Source: Heterocephalus glaber (taxonomy: Eukaryota > Chordata > Mammalia > Rodentia > Bathyergidae). Taken from it: a stretch of DNA of 64,000 nucleotides. Numbering within the stretch: the first letter of the stretch is position 1; each line of letters opens with the position of its first letter. This document shows positions 35,201-42,905 of this stretch, piece after piece. Location: assembly GCF_000247695.1 (NCBI RefSeq), contig NW_004624743.1, positions 1,748,113-1,812,112 of the forward strand. The letters are read 5' to 3'. The position numbers and the translations under genes are program-made. The notes below the pieces were generated by a model. It was not told the DNA's origin. It made no database searches and was given only the letters and a program-made list of their open reading frames with translations.

Positions 35201-38200
35201 GCTGAAATTGTTCCATGTTTGGCCATTGGGTGCTCTGTCAGTTCACTCTTTGGACCTGTCCCCATAGTGTGGGCTTCTTTTTCTTTTCTTTTTTGAGGAC
35301 TCCCTTGATCTCTGCAGCTTTGAGATGCTTTGGGTTCATCTTGCATATTTCTAGCCCCAGTCCTAGACTCAGATGTTTCTTCCCAAAGTTCCAACTCCTT
35401 TTATTGGTAAATAGTGTTAGAAACCAAGATGCAGTCTCTAGGTGTCATCATGGGAAGTATTGTTTCTGTTAGCCCCTCTTGGCTGACAGAGCACAGAAAT
35501 ATATGTGTGTTTGCTCCCCATTGATTTCTCTCTTGACCCAAGTATATTCAGCAGAACACAGTTTGTATCGATGCTTCTGTTCTTTCACCTCGTGAATCAT
35601 TCTGGCCTGCTGCATATTAGCTTAAGTGCAAATCCCCACTCTGACAGTGGGGCCAGGCTTTCTGTGACAGCCTCTAGGTTTGACCACTGCCTTTCTGTAC
35701 GCTGTCTCCTCCATATGGTGCTTTTCTTTCACACTGAACAGTTAACTCACACACAGCTTCACCGACCCCCTCAGGAACACCTTCCCTAACTTTCCAGCTT
35801 TCCAGCCTGTAACTGCACTAGGTACCTCTCCTTGCTAGCAGCACTGCCCAGTTGCAGCTTTGCATTTCTTTGTGTGATTCACACATTCATGTAGGAAATC
35901 CCTGAGCGACATCCTTATCTGTTGTGTTTCTTATGAGAGCCCCAGCATTCCATACAATGCCTGGACCATGGTAGATATAGTACATGTTTCTTAAGTTAAT
36001 TAATCCAAATCAGGAAAAAAGTGTTCCAAGGTTTTCACTGTTACTGCTAGTGTTCAATTTTGAACTGGAAGGAAATAGCCATTGCAATGAAGCAATGAAA
36101 GTTACTCAGATCTGAGAGGTAAGAGTAAGTGGTTTAATTTGCAGATGTTCTCACCAGCTATGGAGAGCATCCAAGAGAAAACTCCTAAATACTGAGGGAA
36201 CATAGCAACATGATATATAAGAAGCAATGATTTTGTTACTTTGCTAATACTCAATTGAAATAGAATATTAAAGATCTCACTCAAGATAACAAGAAAAAGC
36301 CTATGTTACTTAGGATTAAGCAGAACAAAAAGACACAAGACTTGATGAAGTGAAGTACATATAGCAGGTTCCGATTGAACAGATAGCTACGTCATATTCA
36401 TGGGTCAGAAGACTTCCACTTGTAGAGATGTCTGTTGTCCTCAAATCAGTCTGTAAATTTCAAAATCCCCACGGGATTTTTCACACAGCTTGACAAACAT
36501 CTTGAATTTCATAAAGAACCTTGGGAGAAAAACAGAGAAGAACTTGAAAAATTAGAACTTACCACCAGACATCCTAAAGCTGTAAATCTATTTCCTAGAG
36601 CAAATAAAGAGGACTTCCTGGCCTAAGGATACAAATTCAACAGTGCAGAATAGGGCCCAGATACAGATTTTGTCTATATGAAAATTTAATATGGGATAGA
36701 AACAGGCATTTGTGGAAAGTTTCAGAGAGAAACTGACCAGTCAATAAATAGAATAGGAATTTTGGCTTTCCATCTTATACCATTCACAAAAGTAAACTCC
36801 AGATGAGTTTATTACGTAGATATAAAACAAAATTTTGGGCTGGGGATGTAGCTCAGTGGTGCCACCCCTGCCTGGCAAGTGGAAGGTCCTGAGTTTGATT
36901 CTCAGTACTGAAAAAAAAATGTATGCTGTTTGAATAAAATATGGGATAAAATATTCAGGACCTTTGGTTTTGAAAGATCTTAAGTACAGAATGCAAATGC
37001 TAAAAAGACAAGCTTAGTAAAGTTTGCTGCATGAAAGAATTAAAAACTTCTACATGACAGTGGGCAATTATTTAAACAATCAAAATTCAAACAGACTAGG
37101 AAACAATTTTTTCCAACATATAAAGCAGAATAAAAGCATGCTTATAAATCTATAAAACATAAACAATAAAAAAGGTGCTGACTCAGAACAGTTCACAGAA
37201 GGAATAGAAATCACTAATAAATATTTGAAAAATTCTCAACTTCACTAGTAAAAAGAAAAAATGCAGTTAATAAGACATCGTTATCACTTTCCAGATTAAG
37301 AAAAATTCAAAAGATTGATACAATCCCAGGTGAGTTAGGAGAGGGAAAACAGGTTCTCTTGTGTACTACAGGAGAAGCAGCTTTGGAAGTCATTTTACAT
37401 TATTTTTAAAATTAAATATTGTATACTGAGCAACCGGAACTCATATATACATTATTAATGATAGGAAGACAGTGCAGCCTCTTTGGAAAACACACTGGGA
37501 GCTTCTTAAAGTGTTAATTATGCATCTATCTCACAATCCAGCAGTTTCTCTCCAAGGTAGGGGAAATGAAAATGCCCATTAAAAAGCCTGGTATGAAATA
37601 CTTAGAATATTTTTTAATTCAGCTAAAAGTTAGAAACAGCTCAAGTGCCCATCGGCAGAAGAAAGGATACATGAGTTGGGGTACACATCTACACTTTAGC
37701 CAAGACTACTTAATAATGAGAGGAGACGCTGGCGATGCAGGTGCCTGCCTGGGTGAATCTCAGAACACTGCCAAGTGAAAGGAGCCAGACAGGAAGTTGT
37801 GTCTACTGCACAATTCCATTTGCATGAAGCTGTAAGACACGTAATATCCATGAAGACACAGCCAGACATTGGGGTAGTTTACACCACATGATCACAGCCA
37901 TGCTTCTAATGGGTCTTATCTTAGTTTCTCGGTACTGAGACACAATACCCAGTACCCTTAAACCTAAAAGAGAGGTTTATTTTGGTTCACAGTTTGTAGA
38001 GGTTTCAATCCATAGTCAGCTGGCTCCAAGACAGCGTAGCATGGCAGAGGAGAAAGAGTTCATGACATGGCGGGCATGGCAGGCAGGAAGCAGCAAGTAT
38101 TGAAGGCAGTAGGAATGAATATCCAGGCTATGCCCACAGTGACCCACCTCTTCTTACCCGGCTTTACCTCCCAACATCATACCCAGATATAAACCCATGA

Positions 38201-38900
38201 GTGGTCTAATCCAGTATGATACCCATTTGACCCAGCACTCCCCACAGCACTACCTATCAGCACACGAGGCTGTGGGCAATATCTAGGTAAAAGCCATAAT
38301 CTCACCCAAGGCTAGAGTTGGAGGGAGGCTAGAGATATTTGTTGTTTTTCAATGAAAATATTTGTATTAGTCACCTTTCATGTTGCTGGAACACAATACC
38401 TGACACCACAACTTAAAGGAGGAAATGGTTTAATTGGCTCATGGTTTCAGGGGGTTCAGTCTATGGGAGCTGGTTCCAAGAAGGAACATCATGGCGGAAG
38501 GGCATGGTGGAGCAAAGCAGCTCAATTCATGGTGGAGGGAAGCAGAGCAAGAGACCAGTGCCAGAGAGGAAGGGGTGAGGGACCAGACATAGTCCCCACG
38601 GCCACTGCTCTGTGACCCACCCAGACACACCTAGAAGTGTGCTCCACCAATCCCCTATGTGGCTCCCAAAACAACTTGACAGTTGAGCTTAATTATCACA
38701 ATAGTGATGTTTTCTTTAGTCACATAAACATTTTAAATGTTTAAGAAAACATGTTGAATTATATCAAATTCCATTCACAGAATGTCTGTTGCTGGGATTT
38801 CTTTCAGGTCACACAGTACTTGCTTGATAAAGCCCTCATCATTGATGAAGATACACTCTATGGGCTCTCACTGAAGATTGAACCTCGACTCCCTGCTTGA
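8108..38900 (+). CDS. RASGRF2: RASGRF2 (Ras-specific guanine nucleotide-releasing factor 2), 3' ten coding exons
   Basis: RasGRF2 is a cytosolic and membrane-recruited exchange factor, known to be calcium/calmodulin-responsive. It loads GTP on Ras through its C-terminal CDC25 domain and on Rac through a DH domain encoded upstream of this window. Ten exons (8108-8214, 18366-18478, 23347-23407, 23678-23781, 24441-24525, 27022-27219, 31524-31603, 33198-33315, 33746-33814, 38808-38900) all have AG/GT borders. Their phases chain without a break into about 341 residues ending in a TGA. The product starts with a helical segment containing [14 protein letters not shown]. It continues through the CDC25 domain (from about [13 protein letters not shown] to the helical hairpin [18 protein letters not shown]) and ends IEPRLPA. 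Sequence recalled for RASGRF2 rather than RASGRF1 fits best (for example [10 protein letters not shown] and [12 protein letters not shown]). No stop or frameshift is present. The PH, IQ, DH and second PH modules must lie upstream. CKMT2 follows on the same strand. Confidence 0.97.
8690..9040 (-). mobile_element. Mariner transposase remnant, copy 1 (no foldback arm)
   Basis: The minus-strand frame reads [20 protein letters not shown] then [18 protein letters not shown]. It keeps more upstream transposase sequence than the other copies and lacks the inverted right arm. HPPYSPDL is the mariner signature before the third catalytic acidic residue region. Confidence 0.75.
9045..9180 (-). mobile_element. 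Mariner fragment, second partial copy in tandem
   Basis: The terminal part of the same family (aaaagacactttgccgttaa and following) repeats directly after copy 1 in the same orientation and then breaks off. Confidence 0.6.
9826..10050 (-). repeat. ID and B1 composite SINE with (AT)n
   Basis: On the plus strand an inverted ID piece (ggtactggagattgaaccta) is followed by a TATA/AT microsatellite at 9890-9926. A B1 body then ends ggcgtgctccaccacagctg. On the minus strand the order is B1 then ID, as in the other dimers here. Confidence 0.75.
11836..12165 (+). mobile_element. MaLR-type solo LTR, copy 1
   Basis: The order is tggatgtccccaaagcctca, then gcctcctgcctgggagccag, then the LTR poly(A) signal in agccagaataaacctccctc. 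It is the same family as the copies at 17.2, 19.1, 28.0, 32.5, 37.9, 38.4, 50.0 and 59.0 kb. The family name is inferred. Confidence 0.65.
13031..13060. repeat. Hexamer tandem repeat TTCCGG
   Basis: Five units: ttccgg, ttccag, ttccgg, ttccgg, ttctgt. Each perfect unit contains an ETS-type GGAA core on the minus strand. Confidence 0.8.
13305..13725 (-). mobile_element. L1 3' end with ORF2 C-terminus remnant
   Basis: The minus-strand frame at 13415-13666 begins [20 protein letters not shown], the L1 ORF2 C-terminal signature, followed by the 3' UTR. Confidence 0.9.
14300..15250. other. CpG-rich non-exonic block, possible LTR
   Basis: It contains acaaaatggcggac and cctccattttgtggagtcaa, reminiscent of ERV LTRs, and keeps many CpG. 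I could not define its ends or family. Confidence 0.25.
15632..16161 (-). mobile_element. Foldback mariner-derived element, copy 2
   Basis: The left end tacaaggtgtgatcggaaaa matches the inverted right end (gattacaccttaca). The minus-strand left part carries a degenerate mariner transposase 3' end (frame-shifted remnants of the FPKVKM / SIQDMEAA type). The terminal part at about 15690-15804 recurs inverted at 16016-16130. It is nonautonomous and broken. Confidence 0.75.
17245..17575 (+). mobile_element. MaLR-type solo LTR, copy 2
   Basis: The string tggatgccccccaaagcctc ... ctgcctgccatgccatgagc ... accataaacctctcctccca follows the order of copy 1. Confidence 0.65.
17943..18035 (+). repeat. 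ID SINE
   Basis: It runs ggccggggatttagcacagt ... gagttcgatctccggtacca with an (AAAC)n tail. Confidence 0.85.
18366..18478 (+). CDS. RASGRF2: RASGRF2 coding exon (DFELNSELK...)
   Basis: The acceptor is ctttatag and the donor gtgagg. There are 37 codons plus two bases, from [19 protein letters not shown] to ATANIL, with the Arg codon AG/G split across the next intron. It encodes the helical linker leading to the CDC25 domain. Confidence 0.95.
18837..19132 (+). mobile_element. Older LTR (MLT1/MST-like), 5' part, split by a younger LTR
   Basis: It starts tgttacaggtcgactcatgt and continues aaagttatgttgaagtccta and gaccactgcagatggaatca, all in MaLR LTR order. It stops where the next element begins and resumes at 19481. 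Confidence 0.7.
19133..19480 (-). mobile_element. MaLR-type solo LTR, copy 3, nested
   Basis: It starts tgtatcagtctcttccctgt, continues agtttaaaggaggggaggtt and catggtttcagtgggttcaa, and ends gactttggggaca. It is the reverse orientation of copies 1 and 2 and lies inside the older LTR. Confidence 0.7.
19481..19630 (+). mobile_element. Older LTR, 3' part
   Basis: The string ccctgctgacaccctgatct ccgactctgcagagctgtga and agccaccaagttggtg continues the element interrupted at 19133. Confidence 0.65.
20835..20965 (-). mobile_element. L1 3' end fragment
   Basis: The strings tttcctattatctgtcattt and cagtgcatccattttcctac are shared with the other inverted L1 ends. Confidence 0.6.
21885..21995. repeat. 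Polypyrimidine/polypurine tract (CTCCTC)n
   Basis: About 110 bases are almost purely C and T (cctcctcctcctgcacctcc ... ctccttctttttgggg). The minus strand is purine-rich and yields a spurious Glu-rich or Arg-rich frame. Confidence 0.9.
22025..22175 (-). repeat. B1 SINE
   Basis: The inverse of the 7SL-derived B1: gagacaagatctttctaaat ... ctgagattacaggcgcacac. Confidence 0.85.
22368..22555 (+). repeat. B1-ID dimeric SINE
   Basis: A B1 body (gccatggtggcttatgcctg ... caagatcctgtcttgaaat) is joined to an ID-like half (ggcccggggatgtggttcag ... gttcagtccccagtgcg). Confidence 0.85.
22538..22610. repeat. (CA)n/(GCACAC)n microsatellite
   Basis: An impure CA tract with GCACAC variants, at the 3' tail of the preceding dimeric SINE. 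Confidence 0.9.
23347..23407 (+). CDS. RASGRF2: RASGRF2 coding exon (61 bp)
   Basis: The acceptor is tttgtag and the donor gtgagc. One base completes Arg, then 20 codons run ALSQEDQDD...LEDIIQM. It is the smallest exon of the gene in this window and is followed by an intron of only 270 bp. Confidence 0.94.
23678..23781 (+). CDS. RASGRF2: RASGRF2 coding exon (start of CDC25 domain)
   Basis: The acceptor is gttgcag and the donor gtgagt. It has 34 codons plus two bases. It includes [17 protein letters not shown], the usual first helix of the CDC25 RasGEF domain, and ends at SIPYE with a split Glu codon (GA/A). Confidence 0.95.
23837..23896. repeat. (GT)n microsatellite
   Basis: An impure GT/GC/AT alternating purine-pyrimidine tract of about 60 bases, 55 bases after a RASGRF2 donor. 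Confidence 0.9.
23905..23965 (-). repeat. Partial ID SINE
   Basis: A TTATTA tail and cagtactggggattgaaccta gggct match the inverted ID end. The rest is lost. Confidence 0.6.
24441..24525 (+). CDS. RASGRF2: RASGRF2 coding exon (EFLGQGWMK...)
   Basis: The acceptor is cctttcag and the donor gtgagt. It encodes [21 protein letters not shown] followed by KTSQHFND. From memory, relatives carry Tyr where this sequence has Cys (TGC at 24493-24495) in the ERTPYIMK stretch. Confidence 0.95.
25252..25860 (-). mobile_element. Foldback mariner-derived element, copy 3, with ID insertion
   Basis: The left arm is at about 25283-25396 and its inverted counterpart at 25611-25735. The spacer carries the same transposase remnant as the other copies. 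An ID SINE interrupts the right arm at 25736-25824. Confidence 0.75.
25736..25824 (-). repeat. ID SINE with target-site duplication
   Basis: An inverted ID (T-tail, ggtatcggggatcgaactcc ... ctgagctaaatccccagccc) is flanked by acagaa at 25730-25735 and 25825-25830. The duplication may extend to 11 bases with one mismatch. It interrupts the mariner foldback element. Confidence 0.85.
27022..27219 (+). CDS. RASGRF2: RASGRF2 coding exon (CDC25 core)
   Basis: The acceptor is tgtcgcag and the donor gtgagc. It is exactly 66 codons, from [10 protein letters not shown] to KTWAKVSKQ. It carries the strongly conserved RasGEF core stretch [20 protein letters not shown] and the [19 protein letters not shown] helix. 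Confidence 0.97.
27960..28345 (-). mobile_element. MaLR-type solo LTR, copy 4
   Basis: It starts tgtattagtcagctttctca and continues gcttaaaggaggagaggttt and catggtttcaggggattcgg. Confidence 0.7.
28800..30315 (-). mobile_element. Old L1 (L1M-type) fragment
   Basis: A long, diverged inverse L1 with recognisable pieces such as tttgagctgattatagatgc acatgcagttgtaggaaatg and ttgtaagcatttggtgtaat. No open frame survives. Confidence 0.75.
30335..30530 (+). repeat. B1 SINE
   Basis: The string tgtctgtaatcccagcactc ... gttcgaggccagcctgggct ... gcgagaccttgtctcaaaac ends in an (AAC)n tail. Confidence 0.9.
31524..31603 (+). CDS. RASGRF2: RASGRF2 coding exon (TKAVMDKLQ...)
   Basis: The acceptor is ctgttttag and the donor gtaggt. 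It has 26 codons plus two bases, from [20 protein letters not shown] to RETLK, with a split Asn codon (AA/T). Confidence 0.95.
32095..32290 (-). repeat. MIR
   Basis: The string ctccattttacagaggagaa agctcagcctgcagagcttg cccagcagcactgagcagct is an inverted MIR core. Confidence 0.65.
32532..32878 (-). mobile_element. MaLR-type solo LTR, copy 5
   Basis: It starts tgccttagttacgtccttgt, contains acttaaagaggagaggttta and ends agaaaccataaca, the expected inverted LTR terminus. Confidence 0.75.
33198..33315 (+). CDS. RASGRF2: RASGRF2 coding exon ([11 protein letters not shown])
   Basis: The acceptor is tctcgcag and the donor gtaggt. It encodes [20 protein letters not shown] then EGTPN, and ends at NFSKMRM. 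The [19 protein letters not shown] block is the signature of the CDC25 catalytic site and lines the Ras-contacting surface. Confidence 0.97.
33316..33745 (+). other. RASGRF2 intron, 430 bases
   Basis: Unique sequence. I see nothing in it. Confidence 0.8.
33746..33814 (+). CDS. RASGRF2: RASGRF2 coding exon (catalytic helical hairpin)
   Basis: The acceptor is ctggtag and the donor gtaacg. It is exactly 23 codons, [20 protein letters not shown] then QPK. It contributes to the helical hairpin of the CDC25 domain, which in this family pries open switch I of Ras. Confidence 0.96.
34155..34315 (+). mobile_element. L2-like fragment
   Basis: The string atcggcttccctttgctctt gggataaa ... cttgcatgatgtgaccctat ... 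cagccacgctggtctg follows the L2 order. Confidence 0.5.
34345..35525 (-). mobile_element. Old L1 3' UTR fragment (L1M-type)
   Basis: A long diverged inverse with caaaagctcatcgtttttca gatttccttactttttaccc, ccttgacattttgaggtata and aaattgttccatgtttggcc attgggtgctctgtcag. It is interrupted at 34667-34767 by an ID-type SINE. Confidence 0.75.
34667..34767 (-). repeat. ID-like SINE with (CG)10(TG)6 tail
   Basis: A perfect (CG)10 at 34667-34686 and (TG)6 at 34687-34698 precede an inverted ID-like body (ggtgctgggatggaacctga ...). Near-duplicates ctggccagg (34658-34666) and ctggtcggg (34768-34776) flank the insert. Confidence 0.75.
35740..36005 (+). mobile_element. L2 3' end
   Basis: The string aacaccttccctaactttcc ... 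catacaatgcctggaccatg gtagatatagtacatgtttc matches the L2 3' end (gcctggcacatagtagg family). Confidence 0.65.
36080..37915 (+). mobile_element. Old L1 (L1M-type) fragment
   Basis: A-rich diverged L1, including gcttgacaaacatcttgaat, tgcctttggaaaacacactg-like text near 37480 and the 3' region caagtgcccatcggcagaag. No usable frame. It contains an ID at 36836-36920. Confidence 0.65.
36836..36920 (+). repeat. ID SINE
   Basis: It runs gggctggggatgtagctcag ... gagtttgattctcagtactg with an A tail. Confidence 0.85.
37917..38300 (-). mobile_element. MaLR-type solo LTR, copy 6
   Basis: It contains cggtactgagacacaatacc, aaaagagaggtttattttgg and ccatagtcagctggctccaa, and ends aaaagccataatc. Confidence 0.7.
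38364..38690 (-). mobile_element. MaLR-type solo LTR, copy 7
   Basis: It starts tgtattagtcacctttcatg and continues acttaaaggaggaaatggtt and catggtttcagggggttcag. It lies about 65 bases after copy 6 in the same orientation and 120 bases before the last RASGRF2 exon. Confidence 0.75.
38808..38900 (+). CDS. RASGRF2: RASGRF2 terminal coding exon
   Basis: The acceptor is tctttcag. Thirty codons and a TGA stop run from [20 protein letters not shown] to [10 protein letters not shown]. The C-terminus IEPRLPA agrees with what I recall for RASGRF2. Relatives have Glu where this copy has Gly in LYGLS. Confidence 0.97.
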   Translation, partial: VTQYLLDKALIIDEDTLYGLSLKIEPRLPA

Positions 38901-41900
38901 AGACCTGGCCTTTCCCTGTGATCTCAGCACTGCCACCATGGACAGCGAGACAGATGGAATGTGCATGCTGTGCATCACACCGAGCCCGGGGGATGGGAAG
39001 ATGAAGCCAGGCTCCTCTGCCCACCAGAGATGGAACCAGACTGAATTCTGTCTGCACCCAGAATGAAAGCCAGCTGTGTGGGTCAGAGATGGGCACTTCA
39101 GCCTTGGGTGGGAAGGGGCAAAGACTGGCGTAGGTACAGCTGGTGGAGCACTTTATGTGAGAGATTGTAAGAGGGGAGATGCTGTATGAGAAGGTAGGTT
39201 TCCCTCTGTCCACGTTCTGTGAGAACTTGGGGACAAGGACCCACAGAGCAGACCTGATGGCACTTTACTGGCCGAGACGCACCCACGATCTCCTGGGATT
39301 TAACTGCTTCCATTTCCCGTGGTCACAGGCGTCCTCCCTTGGGCCAGCACATGAGCAGTGCCTCTGTGTGTAGCATGTGCATGGTGACTCATCATGTGGG
39401 AGGTGTGGCGTGACCTGACAACAGGACAGGAAAGAAATGGTGAAACCCAAGTGCATTTGTTGGTAGCATTTCCTTAAAAGCAACAGCGGATTCCAGCCAA
39501 TGGGTGTCTTGGAGTGTGGGAGGGGACCTCTTTCCTCCTCAGAGACAGCTGCAGGGTTTGCAGAAGGTTGCACGCCACCTCACCGATGGAACTGTAGAAG
39601 ACAGAGACCACAAAGTGCTATGGCAAGAAGGAGTTTCCTGCCCTGTGAGAACAGACAGCTAGAACCCACCTCTGCATCCTGCTTGACTTGATTTCTTCGC
39701 TGCCCAAAGTACTGCAGAACTCTTTTCTGATTACACATAAGCTTGCTACAAACATGGGTTGTGTTGTTTAAAAACTGTCTTGTGGGATTTTCTTTTGAAA
39801 GCCCATACTTCCTGTGCTGCTAGTAGATAGTCTTCCTTTACCCCAGCCTTCTCTGTTGAAAATGCTCTGAGGTCATTCCCGTGTCACTGAGGGGGAAATG
39901 GACTCATCTACGCAACAGCTTTTCCAGCAGAACAAATGCAGGCCGGGTCCTGCTGCCAGGGCTTAGGGCGTGGGCTTGTTCTTCCCAAGATGGCAGCCAC
40001 GGAGGAAGTGGGCTGTTGCATTGTTTACTTCCCTCTCCTCTTCTCAGGGAGTCTGCTGCTCTAATATAGGAGAGAAAACGATACAGAGTAACTGCTCCCT
40101 GAGCCCACTGACCCAACACTCTCCCTTAGAGGCACGAAGCTTACTGAGGTTGACAATGAAGAACTGATCTCCCTAGCCATTTTGTCTCTCTTTGCAATTA
40201 GATTATTTGCTCAACAGCTGGCTAATCCTCCTGGCGACTCTTAGGACCTGCTGGCAGAGCTGGCCAGATAATGTGCCATAGAAGCAGAGAAGGTGGCTTT
40301 CTGCACCGTCAGGGCCATCTCTGGACATAATCCCAGGTGCGGCATCAACTAAGTAAAAAATTATTCATCATACACGAAGACCACCCCATCGTTTCCATAG
40401 CTCACAGCAGGGTAGTGTTGAGCCCGAGGAGCCTTCCTTATGGATGCTTTATATTTCTTTTTTAAAGAATGTTGCTTGTTCATTCTCTTCAGTTTTAAGT
40501 AAGAGGCTGACACATCTCGATGCATGAAGAGCGGCATGGGCTGCTGGATTCTAACGATGCATCCTCATGACTCATTCCTCAATGCTCAGAAGCGGAGGGT
40601 TTGAAATGATGTGTTGATGGCTCCAAACACCTCAAGGTCTTGCAGAAGAGGAGGAAAGTACAGTGAGCCTGCTTGGCTCCAGAATACAGGCTGGGAGGTG
40701 AACTAGAATCAGGACCACTCCAGGAGAGGTTCAGGCGCCACCTTCCGCTCTGCCTTGGCATCCTTCCTCTGGCCCTCCAGGGGGACAGTGTGGCTCTGTC
40801 CGCCTTTCTTGGGGCTTGGACTCAATCCCTCTGACCTGAGTGTTCCTGAGGCATGGCAGCCTGCTCATTAGGGTGCAGTGAGAGATGGAGCAGCTTCAAG
40901 TACTCCTCCCTTCTGGAAGGCAGCTCTTCCCCACTAGTGAGAAAGCCTTGGTGTCCGTCTTCTGCAGTGTGTGGGGCGCGCCACCCAGTGGTCATCCATG
41001 GGCACTGCCTTTAGCAGGTTAATGCATTAGTGGGGTCCAGGTCCCTGCTTCCGGTTCCCTTGCTGAAGTTGGAGAACGCCACTCCCCAGGGAGTCCCTGA
41101 AGGCGAGGCCCTGTGGGGCAGCTGAGATTCAGCAACAGATGAGCTCAGTTCCCTCAAACTGGAAATCCCCGGAGCAACGTGTGCATCTCTCATTGTTAGG
41201 GTTGCCGTCTGCTTCTCCTTCCAGCTGTGTGTGTCTGCTGAGACACAAGCATGTGGCCCGTTTCTGGGAGTGGGTGGGAGGCAGCCCCTAACAGCCATGG
41301 GGTGGACGCGGACACTGCAGCATTGACCCAGAAGATCAGAAGTAAAATCCCATTGATGATAGGAGACACGATCTGGGGCCAGCCAGGTGGCAGCTTTGGA
41401 ATTCTTAGCCAAAAAGAATATTGCCAGACAGAGAGTATCCTGATGAAGTTAACTTCAGTTAAAAGCAAAGGATTTGACTTAGCTTTTCCTTTCAAAGTTT
41501 GGTCTTATTCCCACTGAAAGAATCTCTCCATCTTAGAGTGAAAGGTTTCTTTTATCTTGTATGCAAAAAATGTTTACTACTATTGAAATGGCAAAAAGGT
41601 AACATAGTATTTGTCAGGCCGATATACACAGTCAATGAAAATCAATGAATGTTACGAATAAGTGTAAGGTTCAATAAGGACCGGGTCATAGACACCATTG
41701 AGCCTTGCTGGTGTAAAATTAATGCACGGCAGATGAAAGTGGTAGTATGTCTGTTGGAAGTACAGACACATGAGTGACCAGGAAATTATTCTTCTTGGCC
41801 ACCCCCAGGTTCCATTAACACAGGGTTCACTGCCCTTTGGCTGATCTGCTCCAGGAAGTAACAGTTGCATGTGACGATGTCAAAGCTCCGTGTTTTCCAC

Positions 41901-41959
41901 ACACATTTCACATTTCTCCAAAAAGCTGCTTTGAAAAAGCATGGGACCAGGCACCTGCA

Positions 41960-42130
41960 CACCGAGTCCCAGCCTGGATTCACACCCATGAGCTGGGCAG
42001 CCTTAGGCCCATGTCTGTACCTCTCTGAGCCTCAGCTTTGTCATCTGCAAGAAGGGATCGATCGAACTTGCTGCACTGCTACCTCACAGGGCTGCTGCTG
42101 GACTGAAAACTGTAGAGTGCTGTCCCAGGG
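41960..42130 (+). repeat. MIR in RASGRF2 3' UTR
   Basis: The string acctctctgagcctcagctt tgtcatctgcaagaagggat followed by acctcacagggctgctgctg is a clear MIR core. Confidence 0.8.
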
Positions 42131-42329
42131 GAGGTAACCTCAGTGCCATCCTCAGCTCTCCTTGGCGGAGGAGTTGAACACAATTCGTGTATGAGTGTGC
42201 GTGTGTGAGTGTGGGAAGCATATTGCTTGTGTCCAGTTGCTTGAAGATCTGCTACATCTGCAATTCCAACCGAGGGGTTTGTGCTGTGGCCACACTTGCA
42301 GGGGAGGGGCAGGTGATGCCTGTATGCAA

Positions 42330-42335
42330 AATAAA
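42330..42335 (+). terminator. RASGRF2: RASGRF2 polyadenylation signal AATAAA
   Basis: A canonical AATAAA sits about 3.4 kb after the stop codon. A GT-rich stretch (tgtgtggctgc ... tgcgtggtctggtctg) begins about 30 bases later, as expected for a cleavage downstream element. Confidence 0.65.
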
Positions 42336-42779
42336 CTTTGCTTTCCTCAGATGCTTGGAAATTGTGTGGCTGCTTCATCTGACCCTTCTTGCGTTTCTCT
42401 GCGTGGTCTGGTCTGCTTCATGGCAGTGGGCTCCTTCGGGTTCTCTCCCTCCTGAAGTTCACAGGGCAAACAGGGTAGAGGAGCCCCAGGTGGCGGGCAG
42501 GAAATAACAGGGAATCGGGACTCAGACAGGGACTTCAGTCTCATCCCTCGGTGCCACCGACGTCTGAGGCTGGTCCTGTGGAGGTGAGAGTGTGCCTTGG
42601 CTGGGGAGTTTGACAGGACCGAGACTCTGACAGAACCCTGCTGGGCGAAGGAACCCTGCTCCCCCACCCCCTCCAGCCTGGCTGGGCCAGGAGACAGGAG
42701 TGGGCTGGTGACATTCATTCGTGTGACCGATCCACAGCCCAGCGGCTTCCATTTCCAGAGGGCAGGGCTGCTGTCCAGA

Positions 42780-42905
42780 GTCCTGTGGTCATTGCTGTTT
42801 ATAGCCAAGCTTTCCGGTTGGCAGCTGCTGAGGCCCGAGAGCTATTTTTAAGCACAGAGTGGCCTTGGGGCCTGCTGGGTAGAGGGCTGAGCGGATGTGG
42901 AGAGA
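42780..42905 (+). promoter_or_regulatory. Candidate CKMT2 muscle promoter (E-box plus MEF2/TATA-like box)
   Basis: About 430 bases after the RASGRF2 poly(A) signal there is an E-box CAGCTG (42822-42827), followed 14 bases later by CTATTTTTAA (42842-42851). The second motif matches the MEF2 consensus YTAWWWWTAR and could also act as a TATA box. E-box and MEF2 pairs are established hallmarks of striated-muscle promoters, and CKMT2 is expressed in sarcomeric muscle. A first noncoding exon could start near 42875 and use a GTGAGC donor near 43111. The link to CKMT2 is inference from position and motifs only. Confidence 0.35.

Larger units (their letters stand above)
33815..38807 (+). other. RASGRF2 last intron, 5 kb
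   Basis: Almost wholly repeat-derived: L2, two old L1 blocks, an ID with a CG repeat, a second ID and two neighbouring MaLR LTRs. Confidence 0.85.
38901..42352 (+). other. RASGRF2: RASGRF2 3' untranslated region
   Basis: This sequence follows the RASGRF2 stop without another exon signature. It is mostly unique, with one MIR near the end. The only good poly(A) signal found downstream of the stop is AATAAA at 42330, giving a 3' UTR of about 3.4 kb. That is inferred to fit the long 3' UTR known for this gene. The exact cleavage site is a guess. Confidence 0.65.
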
